Assembly (NCBI RefSeq): GCF_042651565.1
Contig: NZ_JBHSDF010000004.1
DNA from: Salinispirillum marinum
Lineage (GTDB): Bacteria > Pseudomonadota > Gammaproteobacteria > Pseudomonadales > Natronospirillaceae
Length of the DNA: 64,000 bases
Direction: 5' to 3' (one strand)
In this document: piece by piece, positions 25,978 to 35,577 of the stretch
Layout: each line of letters opens with the position of its first letter
Numbering within the stretch: the first letter of the stretch is position 1
Notes under the pieces: generated by a model
The model's input: the letters and a program-made list of their open reading frames with translations, nothing else
Told to the model about the DNA's origin: nothing
Databases searched by the model: none
Program-made: the position numbers and the translations under genes

Positions 25978-26253
25978 GTGTTGAGTCCACTGATCATTAA
26001 TTCGATCTACCTGTTGCTGACCCTAGCTCTATTATTTTCGTTTATTCGATTAGCAAAAGGCCCTTCTCTGCCTGACCGTGTGGTGGCACTGGAGCTGATT
26101 ACCGCTATCGTGACGGGTATTGTCGGCGTACATGCCATCGACAGCGGCGTGACCGCTTATTTGGACATCGCCATCGTTCTGGCCCTAACGGCTTTCTTGG
26201 GCGCCATTGGATTCGCCCGATTCCTGGAACGTGGAGGCCCGCGTGATGATTAA
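25978..26253 (+). CDS. mrpF: Na+/H+ antiporter subunit F (MrpF/MnhF)
   Basis: A 91-residue three-helix subunit. GPSLPDRVVALELI after the first helix is the MrpF hallmark, and LDIAIVLALTAFLG is in the third helix. It starts with GTG at 25978, eight bases after AAGGAG. The 3' end overlaps mrpG by eight bases. Confidence 0.92.
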   Translation: MLSPLIINSIYLLLTLALLFSFIRLAKGPSLPDRVVALELITAIVTGIVGVHAIDSGVTAYLDIAIVLALTAFLGAIGFARFLERGGPRDD

Positions 26254-26650
26254 TGCGATCATTTATATCCTGTTACTGGCCGGTGCTCTGTTCATGTTGC
26301 TGGCGTCCATCGGCTTGCTCCGCTTCCCGGACTTGCCGACCCGCATGCACGCCACCACAAAGGCGGGCGCCCTGGGCACCAGTTTGATCATGGTGGCTTT
26401 GGCGGTGTATTTTGCCGAAGTGGCCGTGACCGCGCGCGTCATTGCCATTATCGGTTTTATTCTGCTCACGTCCCCCGTAGCAGGCCATGTCATTGGGCGC
26501 GCGGGGTATTTTGTTGGGGTGCCTCTTTGGGAGGGCACCATTAAGGACAGGTTGAAAGAAAATTATGACCCTGAAACCCACTACCTGCGCAGTGGCTTTG
26601 AGGGTATGGATGAACAAGAAGAAGACGAAAAAACCAACAAAACCTCCTGA
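26246..26650 (+). CDS. mrpG: Na+/H+ antiporter subunit G (MrpG/MnhG)
   Basis: A 134-residue subunit with three helices and the MrpG signature LLRFPDLPTRMHATTKAGALG (around residues 23-43). The tail is acidic (DEQEEDEKTN). The ATG at 26246 follows GGAGG by eight bases and overlaps the mrpF stop. It closes the seven-gene operon and ends 20 bases from the convergent PhoD-like gene. Confidence 0.92.
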   Translation: MINAIIYILLLAGALFMLLASIGLLRFPDLPTRMHATTKAGALGTSLIMVALAVYFAEVAVTARVIAIIGFILLTSPVAGHVIGRAGYFVGVPLWEGTIKDRLKENYDPETHYLRSGFEGMDEQEEDEKTNKTS

Positions 26651-26670
26651 GAAAGGCAACGTCTCGTCAT

Positions 26671-28551
26671 TCAATCGTCAATCGTGGACACAAAGACTGT
26701 CTGCGATTGATCCGGGTGATACAAACCAATATAGGTTGGTTCACCCTGTTCATTCAGTTTCACAACGCCCAGTGCATGTTGATTATGCAGTTCATAACGC
26801 TTGCCCGAGCTAGGATGCCGGGGCCTAATGCGCATTCGGCGGCGTTTGGTCAGCAAGTTCAGCGGTGAACCCCTACCATATAAAAAATGATTCAGGCGAT
26901 CAAAGCGCCCGATCAGAGGTTCTGGGAAGGCATTTTTTAAACCACTGGCCGTTACTTGCGTGATCTTTGGACTGCTTTTGCTGTGGCGAATACGCACATC
27001 GTAAACGAAGGAATAATGCACATCGCCACTTAACACCGTGAACGATTTGGGCGTGCGCGCGTGCTGAAAAATATTCAGCATTACTTGTGCAGCACCACGG
27101 TGTGCCATCCAGTTTTCGGCATCCACCATTAAGGCCAGCCCTAACCAGGTAAACACCCGCTGCACCACTTCTATGACTTTGACCCCAAAGATGGGCGCGG
27201 GCGAGACCATCAACACGGCAGCATGACCCAGCAATAACTGCTGGGTTTCGGTTAATGCTTCCCAGTCCATAAGACCGGAGGGTTTATGCGCGCTCTTCTC
27301 CGAGCGCCAACGCTGGGTGCGCGTGTCCAGAACCACCACGGGGGGCGATGAAGGCACACTGTAGCTCCATTGCGACCAGTGGAGCGTGGCGTCAATCATG
27401 CCATCATGCACGGCGCAGTCATCCGGGTCTGGTGTAATACAGGGTCGGATGTGGGCATTAATCAATGGCGTTATAGCCTTCGGATCATTTCCCCACCCCT
27501 GACATAAGGCGTATCCGACCAAAGCATTACCAATGATGCGTCGAGAAAAGGGGTGGCCGTAGGCCGCTTCTTCCCAAGCGCGCGATAAGTTCCAGTCGTC
27601 CGTCACATCGTGGTCATCAAACATCATGTAGACCGGCAGATGTGCCATAGCACGTTCAACCGCCGGCAGAGCGGACTGGAACGAGGCAAGTTGAGTTCGT
27701 TCGTGTTGATACCGTTGCTGTTCTTCGGCCGTCAGACCAGCCGGCTCTTCTAAATTCACCAACGGCCAAAGACGGCTAGACCACACCAAACAATACATCG
27801 CTACCACTTCGGACAAGCTGATCAGGTGGTTTTTGGCGTATACCGAGGTAAAAATGGGCTTATGACCCCCAGCAAAAAACCGGCGATATAACGTGGAATC
27901 TTGTTTCGGCAGTAGGCTTTCCCGACGGTAGTACGACGCAGACGACTGATGCAGCTCAACACTGTTATTAATCGACGCCCCCGACCAGGATTCAGGCCAC
28001 AATTTCAACAACGCACACACATCGTGGATAGCACGCAGCATAGGCCCAGCCACATCGTCGGCATAGACTTGGTCACCGGTCATAATCAACATGGAGGGGC
28101 GCTCTGCCCCGGTCGTTTCGGCTTCCTCGACAAGGCGGTCAACCCCGACTAACGCGTCATCACCCGGCGCATGCGGCTTCCGACAGGAGCCGTGCAGCAC
28201 CGAACCCAACTGCTGATGAAAGATCAATGAGGGGCGAGACTTGGGCTGGTACGATAAGTGGGACGGCAACACCGTCTGCTGATGTTGGAGCCAATCGTAG
28301 GTCAGCCGCTCACCATGCTTTAGGGGTGTATTCAGGGCAATGGACAACAATACAATCCAAGCCCGATCACCGACCTGAACAGACGCCGCCGTGGTCTCCA
28401 CATCCACGTTCTGGCGCGTTTGATCTGCGCGTTCAATAACGAGTTGCCCTTGTGGTGGTTGCGTAGTGACCGACCACAACACAAGGTTTTCCGCCGTCAC
28501 ACGGCGTACGATGGGACCAACAATAAGGTAAGGCAAATCGGTTTCGGACAA
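26671..28551 (-). CDS. PhoD-like metallophosphatase
   Basis: A 626-residue cytoplasmic protein. An N-terminal beta-rich region (about 1-110) precedes a PhoD-type metallophosphoesterase domain. Metal-binding signatures are GSCRKPHA near 118, MTGDQVYADD near 155, FDDHDVTDDWN near 318 and SGDVHYSFVYDV near 505. There is no Tat or Sec signal, unlike secreted PhoD. The long PhoD-like family proteins of this kind have unknown substrates, probably phosphodiesters. The start shown is TTG with GAGGG upstream; the true start is uncertain. It is convergent with mrpG. Confidence 0.72.
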   Translation of the reverse strand: MSETDLPYLIVGPIVRRVTAENLVLWSVTTQPPQGQLVIERADQTRQNVDVETTAASVQVGDRAWIVLLSIALNTPLKHGERLTYDWLQHQQTVLPSHLSYQPKSRPSLIFHQQLGSVLHGSCRKPHAPGDDALVGVDRLVEEAETTGAERPSMLIMTGDQVYADDVAGPMLRAIHDVCALLKLWPESWSGASINNSVELHQSSASYYRRESLLPKQDSTLYRRFFAGGHKPIFTSVYAKNHLISLSEVVAMYCLVWSSRLWPLVNLEEPAGLTAEEQQRYQHERTQLASFQSALPAVERAMAHLPVYMMFDDHDVTDDWNLSRAWEEAAYGHPFSRRIIGNALVGYALCQGWGNDPKAITPLINAHIRPCITPDPDDCAVHDGMIDATLHWSQWSYSVPSSPPVVVLDTRTQRWRSEKSAHKPSGLMDWEALTETQQLLLGHAAVLMVSPAPIFGVKVIEVVQRVFTWLGLALMVDAENWMAHRGAAQVMLNIFQHARTPKSFTVLSGDVHYSFVYDVRIRHSKSSPKITQVTASGLKNAFPEPLIGRFDRLNHFLYGRGSPLNLLTKRRRMRIRPRHPSSGKRYELHNQHALGVVKLNEQGEPTYIGLYHPDQSQTVFVSTIDD

Positions 28552-28633
28552 AACAGCAAGCCCTCATAGATGTCACTCCTGATCGTAAGGAGCGGTGATC
28601 GGCACGGCAAGTCAAGGCTAAGTAAAACAGCCC

Positions 28634-29569
28634 CTAAAGCTTAACGGGTCCGGTCGATTCTTGCGGGGGAATCCTGCCTTGCATCGATTCGGTCAAATAG
28701 TCCATGAACGCCTTTACACGCACTGGCAAGTACCGGCTCTGTGGGTAGACGGCATAGAAGTCCGCTCGCAAACCCTGCCATTCGGGCAAGACTTCAACCA
28801 GATCACCGCGCGCCAAATCCTCATGAACATGCCACCAAGAACGGAACAGTAGGCCATGCCCATCAAGGGCCATGCGTTTAATGACATCGCCATCGTTACT
28901 GGCTAGCCCGCCAGACACCTTAATAGCCTCCACGGGCCGGGTTTCCGTTCTATGCTCCAAGCGCCACACGGCATAGTCGGCCTCATTTTCCCGAATCAAT
29001 AAGCAGGAAAATCGTGCCAGATCAGCCGGAGTTTCCGGCACACCAGACGTCTGTATATAACTCGGAGAGGCACACAGCACGCGCCGATTAGGGAGGATTC
29101 GCCGGGCAATTAAACGCGAATCGGGCGGTTCACCAATTCGGATACTCAAATCAAAGCCTTGGTCATGCAAGCTGACCGGGAAGTTGGTTAATTCCAATAG
29201 CCCCTGTAACGCGGGGTGTTGGCGGCAAAACTGCGACAAAATGGGTGCAATATGATGGCGGCCGAAGCCGAATGTGGCGTTGATGCGCAACCGCCCCTGG
29301 AGCACAGCCTGCCGACTCACCAGATGCTCTTCTAATTCATTCAACTCTTCCAAGATCGCAACGCCGCGCGCCCGGTAAAGTTCACCCTCGGCCGTTAATG
29401 TCAGGCTGCGCGTTGTGCGGTGTGCCAAGGCAACACCCAGTCGCGCCTCAAGTTGCTTCAACCTTTTACTGACGGTAGACAGCGAAACACCCAGCTCGCG
29501 GGCGGTATCGGTGAGGCTTCCGGTCGCGGCTAATTGCTGGAAAAACGCCAAATCATCAAGCGGACTCAT
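28634..29569 (-). CDS. dmlR: LysR-family regulator, DmlR-like
   Basis: A 311-residue LysR protein. The N-terminal winged HTH contains GSLTDTARELGVSLSTVSKR (about 17-36), and the rest is a substrate-binding co-inducer domain. It is divergent from the D-malate/tartrate dehydrogenase gene across 112 bases, the same layout as dmlR-dmlA of E. coli, where DmlR activates dmlA. The name rests largely on that context. Confidence 0.78.
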   Translation of the reverse strand: MSPLDDLAFFQQLAATGSLTDTARELGVSLSTVSKRLKQLEARLGVALAHRTTRSLTLTAEGELYRARGVAILEELNELEEHLVSRQAVLQGRLRINATFGFGRHHIAPILSQFCRQHPALQGLLELTNFPVSLHDQGFDLSIRIGEPPDSRLIARRILPNRRVLCASPSYIQTSGVPETPADLARFSCLLIRENEADYAVWRLEHRTETRPVEAIKVSGGLASNDGDVIKRMALDGHGLLFRSWWHVHEDLARGDLVEVLPEWQGLRADFYAVYPQSRYLPVRVKAFMDYLTESMQGRIPPQESTGPVKL

Positions 29570-29681
29570 GGATTATCTACCAAGATGCAACAATGGATTG
29601 CAGTTTAGTCGGATTATCGCCACCTTCACAATCGCTATACTGTTCCCAACAATAACGACCATAAAAAAGAGAGGAAGCACC

Positions 29682-30761
29682 ATGTCACACAACATTGCGG
29701 TCATTGCCGGCGACGGGATTGGTAAAGAAGTTATGCCCGAAGGCTTACGCTGTTTGGCCGCCGCCTGCCAACGCTTTGATATCGCTCTGACCACCGAAAC
29801 GTTCGACTTTGCTAACTGCGACTATTACTTGAAGCATGGTCAGATGATGCCCGATGACTGGTTCGAACAATTGCGCTATCACGATGCTATTTTCTATGGC
29901 GCGGTCGGCTGGCCTGCCACGGTGCCCGATCATATTTCATTGTGGGGGTCTATTCTGCAATTCCGCCGCGCCTTTGATCAGTACATCAATTTGCGTCCGG
30001 TGAAACTCATGCCCGGTGTGCCAAGCCCATTGGCCAACCGAAAGCCAGGTGACATTGACTTCTTTGTCGTCCGTGAAAACACCGAGGGCGAGTACTCGAG
30101 TGTCGGTGGCAAGATGTTTGAAGGCACCGAACGGGAACTGGTGATTCAAGAAACGGTCATGACCCGCATAGGCGTAGACCGCGTGCTGAAGTACGCCTTT
30201 GAACTGGCGCAGAGCCGTCCGCGGAAGAAGCTCACTTCGGCCACCAAGTCGAACGGCATTGCCATCACCATGCCGTATTGGGATGACCGCGTAAAAGCCA
30301 TGGGGCAACAGTTTCCCGACGTTCAGGTAGATTCCTTTCACATCGACATTCTTACCGCCCAATTTGTGATGCACCCTGATTGGTTCGACGTTGTCGTCGC
30401 CAGTAACTTGTTTGGCGACATTTTGTCTGACCTCGGCCCGGCCTGCACAGGCACCATTGGCATAGCACCCTCTGCCAACATCAACCCGGAAGGTAACTTC
30501 CCCAGCATGTTCGAACCGGTACATGGCAGTGCACCCGACATTGCTGGAAAAGGCATTGCCAACCCCATAGGCCAAATTTGGTCGGGCGCTTTAATGTTGG
30601 ATCACTTAGGCCATAAAGCCGCTGGGGACGCCATCGTGAACGCCATTGAATATGTGCTGGCGCAAGGCGATCAATCCGTTTTAACTCCGGACTTGGGCGG
30701 GAGCGGAAACACCGAAGGGTTAGGCAAGGCGATTGCGGAGAGCATTACCAACGCCGTTTAA
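29682..30761 (+). CDS. dmlA: D-malate / tartrate dehydrogenase (decarboxylating)
   Basis: A 359-residue beta-decarboxylating dehydrogenase of the isopropylmalate/isocitrate dehydrogenase family. Key segments are IAGDGIGKEVMPEG at the N-terminus, LRPVKLMPGVPSPL near 108, VRENTEGEYSSVGG near 130 (substrate specificity loop of the TtuC/DmlA subgroup), NLFGDILSDLGP near 245 and EPVHGSAPDIAGKG near 278. The YSSVGG loop favours tartrate/D-malate dehydrogenase over LeuB. The ATG at 29682 follows GAGAGGAA. It likely lets the cell grow on D-malate or tartrate, yielding pyruvate or related products and NADH. Confidence 0.85.
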   Translation: MSHNIAVIAGDGIGKEVMPEGLRCLAAACQRFDIALTTETFDFANCDYYLKHGQMMPDDWFEQLRYHDAIFYGAVGWPATVPDHISLWGSILQFRRAFDQYINLRPVKLMPGVPSPLANRKPGDIDFFVVRENTEGEYSSVGGKMFEGTERELVIQETVMTRIGVDRVLKYAFELAQSRPRKKLTSATKSNGIAITMPYWDDRVKAMGQQFPDVQVDSFHIDILTAQFVMHPDWFDVVVASNLFGDILSDLGPACTGTIGIAPSANINPEGNFPSMFEPVHGSAPDIAGKGIANPIGQIWSGALMLDHLGHKAAGDAIVNAIEYVLAQGDQSVLTPDLGGSGNTEGLGKAIAESITNAV

Positions 30762-30779
30762 CAGACATCGCTGGGCATA

Positions 30780-30811
30780 AAAAAACCCGACGTTTTACGG
30801 TCGGGTTTTTT
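30780..30811. terminator. bidirectional Rho-independent terminator
   Basis: CCCGAC / GTCGGG (30786-30791 and 30800-30805) with an eight-base loop is flanked by A-run and T-run on the two sides, so it works in both directions. On the plus strand it ends dmlA; on the minus strand it ends the tRNA-Leu transcript, whose 3' end is eight bases away. Confidence 0.92.
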
Positions 30812-30818
30812 CAGTGTT

Positions 30819-30905
30819 TGGTACCAGAGGCCGGACTCGAACCGGCACGCTTTTAAGGGCAACGGATTTTGAGTCCGTCGTGTCTACCAATTTCACCACT
30901 CTGGC
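30819..30905 (-). tRNA. tRNA-Leu (anticodon CAA)
   Basis: The minus strand folds as an 87-nt class II tRNA with encoded CCA (30819-30821). The acceptor stem GCCAGAG pairs with CTCTGGT (a G-U first pair, also seen in E. coli tRNA-Leu(UAA)). The anticodon arm has loop CTCAAAA, giving CAA, which reads UUG. The variable arm is long, as expected for Leu, and the T arm has GGTTCGAGTCC. Confidence 0.95.
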
Positions 30906-31224
30906 GTTGTGGCTGCGCATTTTACAAGAAAACCCTTTAGTGTCAATGACTTTGCATCATCCTTTGCCATATCACTGCAACAAATTTTCTTTACTGTTGT
31001 GGCGAGCCTCTTTCTACATAAGTCAGCTGTCTATGAAGCATTCAAAAATCTACTGTCACTCTGCCGCATTAGCCGCTAATCTAAATCTTGTTACTGTCGA
31101 CGAGCGACACGGTTCATCCCTACCGTCGTTCATCACCGTCAATGAACAGGTGCAAGAACGACGTTCGTCGTCCAACCAACAAAGATGGTTCAACCCTGCG
31201 CGACAAAGGAGATCCAAGGAAACG
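30906..31224. other. intergenic region upstream of the EAL-CBS-GGDEF gene
   Basis: This 319-base stretch separates the divergently oriented tRNA-Leu gene from the c-di-GMP gene. A plus-strand frame remains open through it, but it runs into the tRNA and is not protein-like. It should hold the promoters of both genes; I cannot place -35/-10 boxes with confidence. I see no integrase or duplicated tRNA 3' end. Confidence 0.5.
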
Positions 31225-32958
31225 ATGGCAGCTAAACCCACAGCAACGGATATTGAACGCATTATAGACAGCGGCATCCGCTCCGTTTTCCAACCTATTG
31301 TGGATGTCATTCATGGCGAAATTCTGGGCTATGAAGGGCTTTCTCGTGGCCCGGCGGGTACTGACTGGGAATCTCCGCTGGATTTATTTGCCTATGCCGA
31401 AGAGTTTGATCTGCTGCCGCAGATGGAGTTGCAATGTCGTGCGCTGTCCATGCGGCGTTTCACCGAGCGCGGTTTTCAGGGCAAATTATTTTTGAACAGT
31501 AATCCGCATGCCTTCGTGGATCAGCATTATCCCAAAGGCCGAACACTGGAAATGTTGCGTGGCACAGGATTGACGCCCGATCACATCGTGATCGAATTGA
31601 CCGAAAAGTACCTCACCGAAGACTACGTTGTGTTAAAGCAAGCCTTGGAACACTATCGCCGCATGGGGTTTCAAACCGCCATCGACGACCTCGGAGCCGG
31701 GTACAACGGGCTGCGCTTGTGGTCTGAAATCCAGCCCGATTATGTGAAATTGGATAAACACTTCGTGCAAGGCATCAAATACGATCCGGTTAAGCAAGCC
31801 TTTGCTCGTTCCATCATTCATTTATGCGATCAACTGCGTACAACGTTGATTGTCGAAGGTGTTGAGACCGAAGAAGAATTAGAGCTCTTGCAGGACTACG
31901 GGGTGCAATACGTACAAGGCTATGTATTGGCCCGCCCGGATGAACAACCGGTGGAGAACAGCCATCCGTTGTATCAATTGGCGCAGCAGCGCACCATCCA
32001 TGACCTTCACCTGGCGGAAGACTTAGCCCATTGGGTGCGCCCGGTTGATCCTTATGCGGAACTGGGTGAAGTCTGGTTGCGCTTGGAACGTGAACCCGAA
32101 GCACATGCCTTCCCTGTGGTCAGTAATGGTAAACCCAGTGGGTTTATCCAGCGCTCACGTATTTATGAAATGTTTTCCAAGCCTTATGGCCGAGAACTGT
32201 TTTCGCACAAGCCGGTGTTCAAATTTCTAGCACCCCATGCGCTGATTGTGAACCGACACACCGGTTTGTCCGCTCTGAGCCAAATGGTCACCAACGAAGA
32301 TGATTTAATGGCGCGGCAGTATTTTATTGTGCAAGATGACGACGGCCAATATTTGGGTGTAGGCAATACGCGCGACTTGTTGCGCAAACTGACCGACATC
32401 AAACTGCGTTCGGCACGGCACGCCAATCCGTTAACGCATATGCCAGGCAATGTGCCCACCAATGAGCATTTGGCTGAGTTGATCAAACACCAACAGCCGT
32501 TTTTATTGGCCTACGTCGACATTGACCACTTCAAGCCGTTTAACGATACCTTCGGTTATTCGTTAGGTGACGAATTGATCCTGCAGTTGTCGCAGTTGTT
32601 GAAAGAACGTCTGCGTGGCCGGGGTCAGTTCTTGGGTCATATTGGCGGAGATGATTTCGTGGTGGTCTCTACCCACAACGACCCGCTCCCACAATTACGC
32701 CTACTACAGCAACTCTACCGCGAAGCGGTGCGCCGAATTGTGCTCGACGCCGGGTTTGATCCCAAGCCCTATCAAGCCATTGATCGACACGGTGAATACC
32801 GGGTTTTCAGCCTGCCTACGCTGTCCATTGGGGTGATTAATGTGCAAAAACCCATGCCGGCAAATTTGGATGCGTTAACGTCGTCGCTTGCGAAAGTAAA
32901 ACATCAGGCCAAACAAATGCGTGGTGAAGGGATTGCGCGGGCGGAATGGCAGAGTTAA
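31225..32958 (+). CDS. EAL-CBS-GGDEF protein, predicted c-di-GMP phosphodiesterase
   Basis: A 577-residue cytoplasmic protein. The EAL domain (about 10-250) keeps the catalytic set: YEGLSRGP, NSNPHA, ELTEK, AIDDLGAGY, VKLDKHF and VEGVET, so phosphodiesterase activity is expected. A pair of CBS motifs (about 275-400) could bind an adenine nucleotide. The C-terminal GGDEF domain (about 415-577) has GGDDF in place of GGDEF or GGEEF; it may be active or only bind GTP. The ATG at 31225 follows AAGGA; longer extensions toward the tRNA are rejected. The same domain order occurs in Pseudomonas and related genera. Confidence 0.85.
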   Translation: MAAKPTATDIERIIDSGIRSVFQPIVDVIHGEILGYEGLSRGPAGTDWESPLDLFAYAEEFDLLPQMELQCRALSMRRFTERGFQGKLFLNSNPHAFVDQHYPKGRTLEMLRGTGLTPDHIVIELTEKYLTEDYVVLKQALEHYRRMGFQTAIDDLGAGYNGLRLWSEIQPDYVKLDKHFVQGIKYDPVKQAFARSIIHLCDQLRTTLIVEGVETEEELELLQDYGVQYVQGYVLARPDEQPVENSHPLYQLAQQRTIHDLHLAEDLAHWVRPVDPYAELGEVWLRLEREPEAHAFPVVSNGKPSGFIQRSRIYEMFSKPYGRELFSHKPVFKFLAPHALIVNRHTGLSALSQMVTNEDDLMARQYFIVQDDDGQYLGVGNTRDLLRKLTDIKLRSARHANPLTHMPGNVPTNEHLAELIKHQQPFLLAYVDIDHFKPFNDTFGYSLGDELILQLSQLLKERLRGRGQFLGHIGGDDFVVVSTHNDPLPQLRLLQQLYREAVRRIVLDAGFDPKPYQAIDRHGEYRVFSLPTLSIGVINVQKPMPANLDALTSSLAKVKHQAKQMRGEGIARAEWQS

Positions 32959-33016
32959 CCTGCGGTCAGAAGTGAGCGCGCAAAGCCCCATAAAACCAAC
33001 AATAAGAGCCAACAGC

Positions 33017-33490
33017 ATGAGCCGAACCATTAGCAACTGGCTGGCCGAATACGGCACCAGCCACCAAAACCCCACCAACAAACTCATTCATTGGTTTGCC
33101 GTGCCGGGCATTTACTGGAGCATTGTTGCGTTGCTATGGACCATCCCGACACCGGCCTTTATGGCTGAACTGGCCTGGCTGAACTGGTCGACACTGGCGT
33201 TGCTTATTATTGTTGGTTTTTATGTTCGCCTATCTATCCCGCTTACCGTAGGCATGGTCGCCATCACGGTGCTGTGCTATCTGATCGCCTACGGCATAGA
33301 AAGCGCCATAGGTACGATGGGCTTGTTGATCACCGCTGTGGTCGTATTCGTGGTGTTATGGATCTTCCAATTTGTCGGACACAACATCGAAGGCAAGCGG
33401 CCATCGTTCTTTAAAGACATCCAGTTTTTGATGATCGGCCCGGCGTGGGTCATGGCGTTCTTGTTTCGCAAGTTAGGTTGGAAATATTAG
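33017..33490 (+). CDS. Mpo1-like (DUF962/YGL010w) membrane protein
   Basis: A 157-residue protein with four predicted helices. The N-terminal WLAEYGTSHQNPTNKLIHWFAVPG and the late FVGHNIEGKRPSFFKD carry the conserved histidines of the DUF962/Mpo1 family. Yeast Mpo1 is an Fe(II)-dependent dioxygenase acting on 2-hydroxy fatty acids; bacterial homologues are little studied. The ATG at 33017 has only a weak AAGAG upstream. It overlaps the convergent transporter gene by four bases at the stop codons. Confidence 0.82.
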   Translation: MSRTISNWLAEYGTSHQNPTNKLIHWFAVPGIYWSIVALLWTIPTPAFMAELAWLNWSTLALLIIVGFYVRLSIPLTVGMVAITVLCYLIAYGIESAIGTMGLLITAVVVFVVLWIFQFVGHNIEGKRPSFFKDIQFLMIGPAWVMAFLFRKLGWKY

Positions 33491-34371
33491 CCTGTCACGG
33501 GCAGTGGCCGACAAAACAGTACCCGCCAACGGCTGATTAACAACCCGCAGAATATGAACATACAACCTAAGACCTGCAGAGCGCTCATTCCTTCGCTGTA
33601 GATCCAAACACCCACCAAACTGGTCCATATCGGCTCCAAGGTCAGAATCACCGCCGCATGACCGACTGTGGACAAGCTCTGCGCCTTTACCTGCAACCAA
33701 AAGCGGAAGCAGGTCGCGAACAGGATGCTGGTTAGGACAATGGCGATAATGCTGCCACCGACTCTCGTCGGTGAGGGTTCAAGCCACCAAGACAACAATG
33801 TGCAAAAAACACCGGTCACAAATAGCTGTATAGCCGTTAATGGCAAAGCCGGAATGCGTTTTACAAACCGGCTGTTCAAGTTAAATTGCACCGAGAAAAT
33901 TAACGCCGACAACAAAAAAAACACATCCGAGGGCGCTAATGCGAACCCACCTTCCACCCGTAGCAACACCAAGCCAATGAGCGCCACGGCTACCGCTACC
34001 CAGGTACTGACCGTAATGGACGCATGAAAAAAGAGTCGTGCAACAACGGGAATAAACACCACGCCCAAGCTGTTCAAGAAGGCGGCGATACCGAGGTTTT
34101 CAGTCAGCGACAAACCTATAATCCAACACGCCATCGCAAGCGCATTAACGCTGCCCGTCAGGAGTCCTCGATACCAGTCCTGCCGCGAAAGCCGCATTAA
34201 TGCATTCCCGCCCAAAAGCGCCAAAATAAGACCAGCGCCGGTAAAACGAACCCCCATAAAAAATAAGGGCGTCATGGCCGCCAATGCCTCCCGCGACAGC
34301 ACCCACCCAAGCGCTGCAATGAAGGTAACCAGCAACAAATAAAGATCAGCTTTGATGGCGTTAGACAGCAT
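33487..34371 (-). CDS. EamA/DMT-family transporter
   Basis: A 294-residue inner-membrane protein with ten predicted helices in two EamA repeats (about 5-135 and 145-285). LTLEPIWTSLVGVWIYSEG is the typical penultimate-helix signature of this family. DMT transporters export metabolites, amino acids or small drugs; the substrate cannot be predicted. The stop overlaps that of the convergent Mpo1-like gene. Confidence 0.85.
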   Translation of the reverse strand: MLSNAIKADLYLLLVTFIAALGWVLSREALAAMTPLFFMGVRFTGAGLILALLGGNALMRLSRQDWYRGLLTGSVNALAMACWIIGLSLTENLGIAAFLNSLGVVFIPVVARLFFHASITVSTWVAVAVALIGLVLLRVEGGFALAPSDVFFLLSALIFSVQFNLNSRFVKRIPALPLTAIQLFVTGVFCTLLSWWLEPSPTRVGGSIIAIVLTSILFATCFRFWLQVKAQSLSTVGHAAVILTLEPIWTSLVGVWIYSEGMSALQVLGCMFIFCGLLISRWRVLFCRPLPVTG

Positions 34372-34534
34372 AAAACAGCAGTACCTGATGGAAGTGACGT
34401 GGAGCAGAGACTGTAACGGAATACCCTAAACCGCGCATGCCCTTTCCCTAGGCGGCATTGTGCCCGATTCTGTAGGTAGCATTCTAAAATCGAACAGGCA
34501 TAATCGGGTTTCCTGTTCAGCAAGGATTATTGAT

Positions 34535-35500
34535 ATGCGGCATGTGGTTATTCCAGACGACTACCAACAGGCAACCCGCCAACTTCCCTTTTTGTTTTCC
34601 ACCGAAGGATATTCCACAGAGGTCATCGGAGACTTATCCAAAGCGGAGCATGTCGACGTCACCCTGAGTACTGCCGAAGCGCTGATACTAATCCGCGAAC
34701 GTACCGTCATTGACACCGCATTTTTGCGCCGGACACCCCAACTGAAGCTGATCAGCCAAACCGGCAAAATTGCGCCGCATATTGATCTTGATGCCTGTAC
34801 AGCGGCCGGTGTTGCCGTGGTAGAAGGCGTAGGTTCGCCCATCGCGCCCGCGGAATTAACCTGGTTATTGATCATGGCGGCACAACGACAGTTGGTTCCG
34901 GCGGTGAATGCGATTGCTAAGGGGCACTGGCAAGTGAATATCGGTCGCGCCGTTGCGGGCCAATCGTTGGGTATACTGGGCTTTGGGAAAATCGGTAAAC
35001 GAATCGCCCGGTATGCCCAAGCGTTTGAGATGAACGTTCAAGTATGGGGCAGCGCGCGTGCCCAGCAGGAAGCCCGTGAACAGGGGTTTGACGTGCCAAC
35101 CTCGCGGGCCGAATTTTTTGCCACGTCCGACATTCTTACCGTACATCAGCGCTTGGTCCCAGCGACACAAGGCAATATAACGCTGCATGACTTACTGACC
35201 ATGAAGACCAGTGCCATGTTTGTGAATACCAGCCGAGCCGAGTTGGTTGCCCCCGAGGCACTGATTAAAGCATTGGATGCGGGCACGCCCGGATTTGCCG
35301 CGCTCGATGTGTTTGAGCAAGAACCCATTTATGACCCTAACCACCCGCTATTGCAGCGCACAGACGTACTGTGCACCCCGCATTTAGGTTATGTTGAGCA
35401 AGCCGGTTACGACCTGTATATCCGCACCGCATTCGACAATGTAGTGAAATTCTTCACCGGTGAGCGGTCGCATGTGTTGAACCCTGAGGCGCTGGATTGA
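34535..35500 (+). CDS. D-2-hydroxyacid dehydrogenase
   Basis: A 321-residue NAD(P)-dependent enzyme of the D-isomer specific 2-hydroxyacid dehydrogenase family. The nucleotide-binding motif is LGILGFGKIGKRIA (about 147-160). The catalytic residues are in NTSRAEL (Arg), FEQEP (Glu) and TPHLGY (His). Glycerate, phosphoglycerate and hydroxypyruvate are possible substrates; there is no ACT domain, so it is not full-length SerA. The ATG at 34535 follows AAGGATTATTGAT and was chosen over an in-frame ATG at 34460. Confidence 0.85.
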   Translation: MRHVVIPDDYQQATRQLPFLFSTEGYSTEVIGDLSKAEHVDVTLSTAEALILIRERTVIDTAFLRRTPQLKLISQTGKIAPHIDLDACTAAGVAVVEGVGSPIAPAELTWLLIMAAQRQLVPAVNAIAKGHWQVNIGRAVAGQSLGILGFGKIGKRIARYAQAFEMNVQVWGSARAQQEAREQGFDVPTSRAEFFATSDILTVHQRLVPATQGNITLHDLLTMKTSAMFVNTSRAELVAPEALIKALDAGTPGFAALDVFEQEPIYDPNHPLLQRTDVLCTPHLGYVEQAGYDLYIRTAFDNVVKFFTGERSHVLNPEALD

Positions 35501-35577
35501 TATTGCTTTTTTAGTGCGTGTCAGTGAACATGCGATGGCATCCACGAAGGATGAAAACCAGCGAAGGAGAAAGGATT

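Noticed and set aside
29937..30575. 212-codon minus-strand frame
   Set aside because: Antisense to dmlA, which carries all family motifs; no ribosome-binding site or recognisable product.
30819..30905. tRNA-Leu as a phage or island attachment site
   Set aside because: No integrase and no second copy of the tRNA 3' end were seen nearby.
30814..31224. 5' extension of the EAL-CBS-GGDEF frame through the tRNA
   Set aside because: It runs antisense through tRNA-Leu and lacks protein-like composition; ATG 31225 has a good ribosome-binding site.
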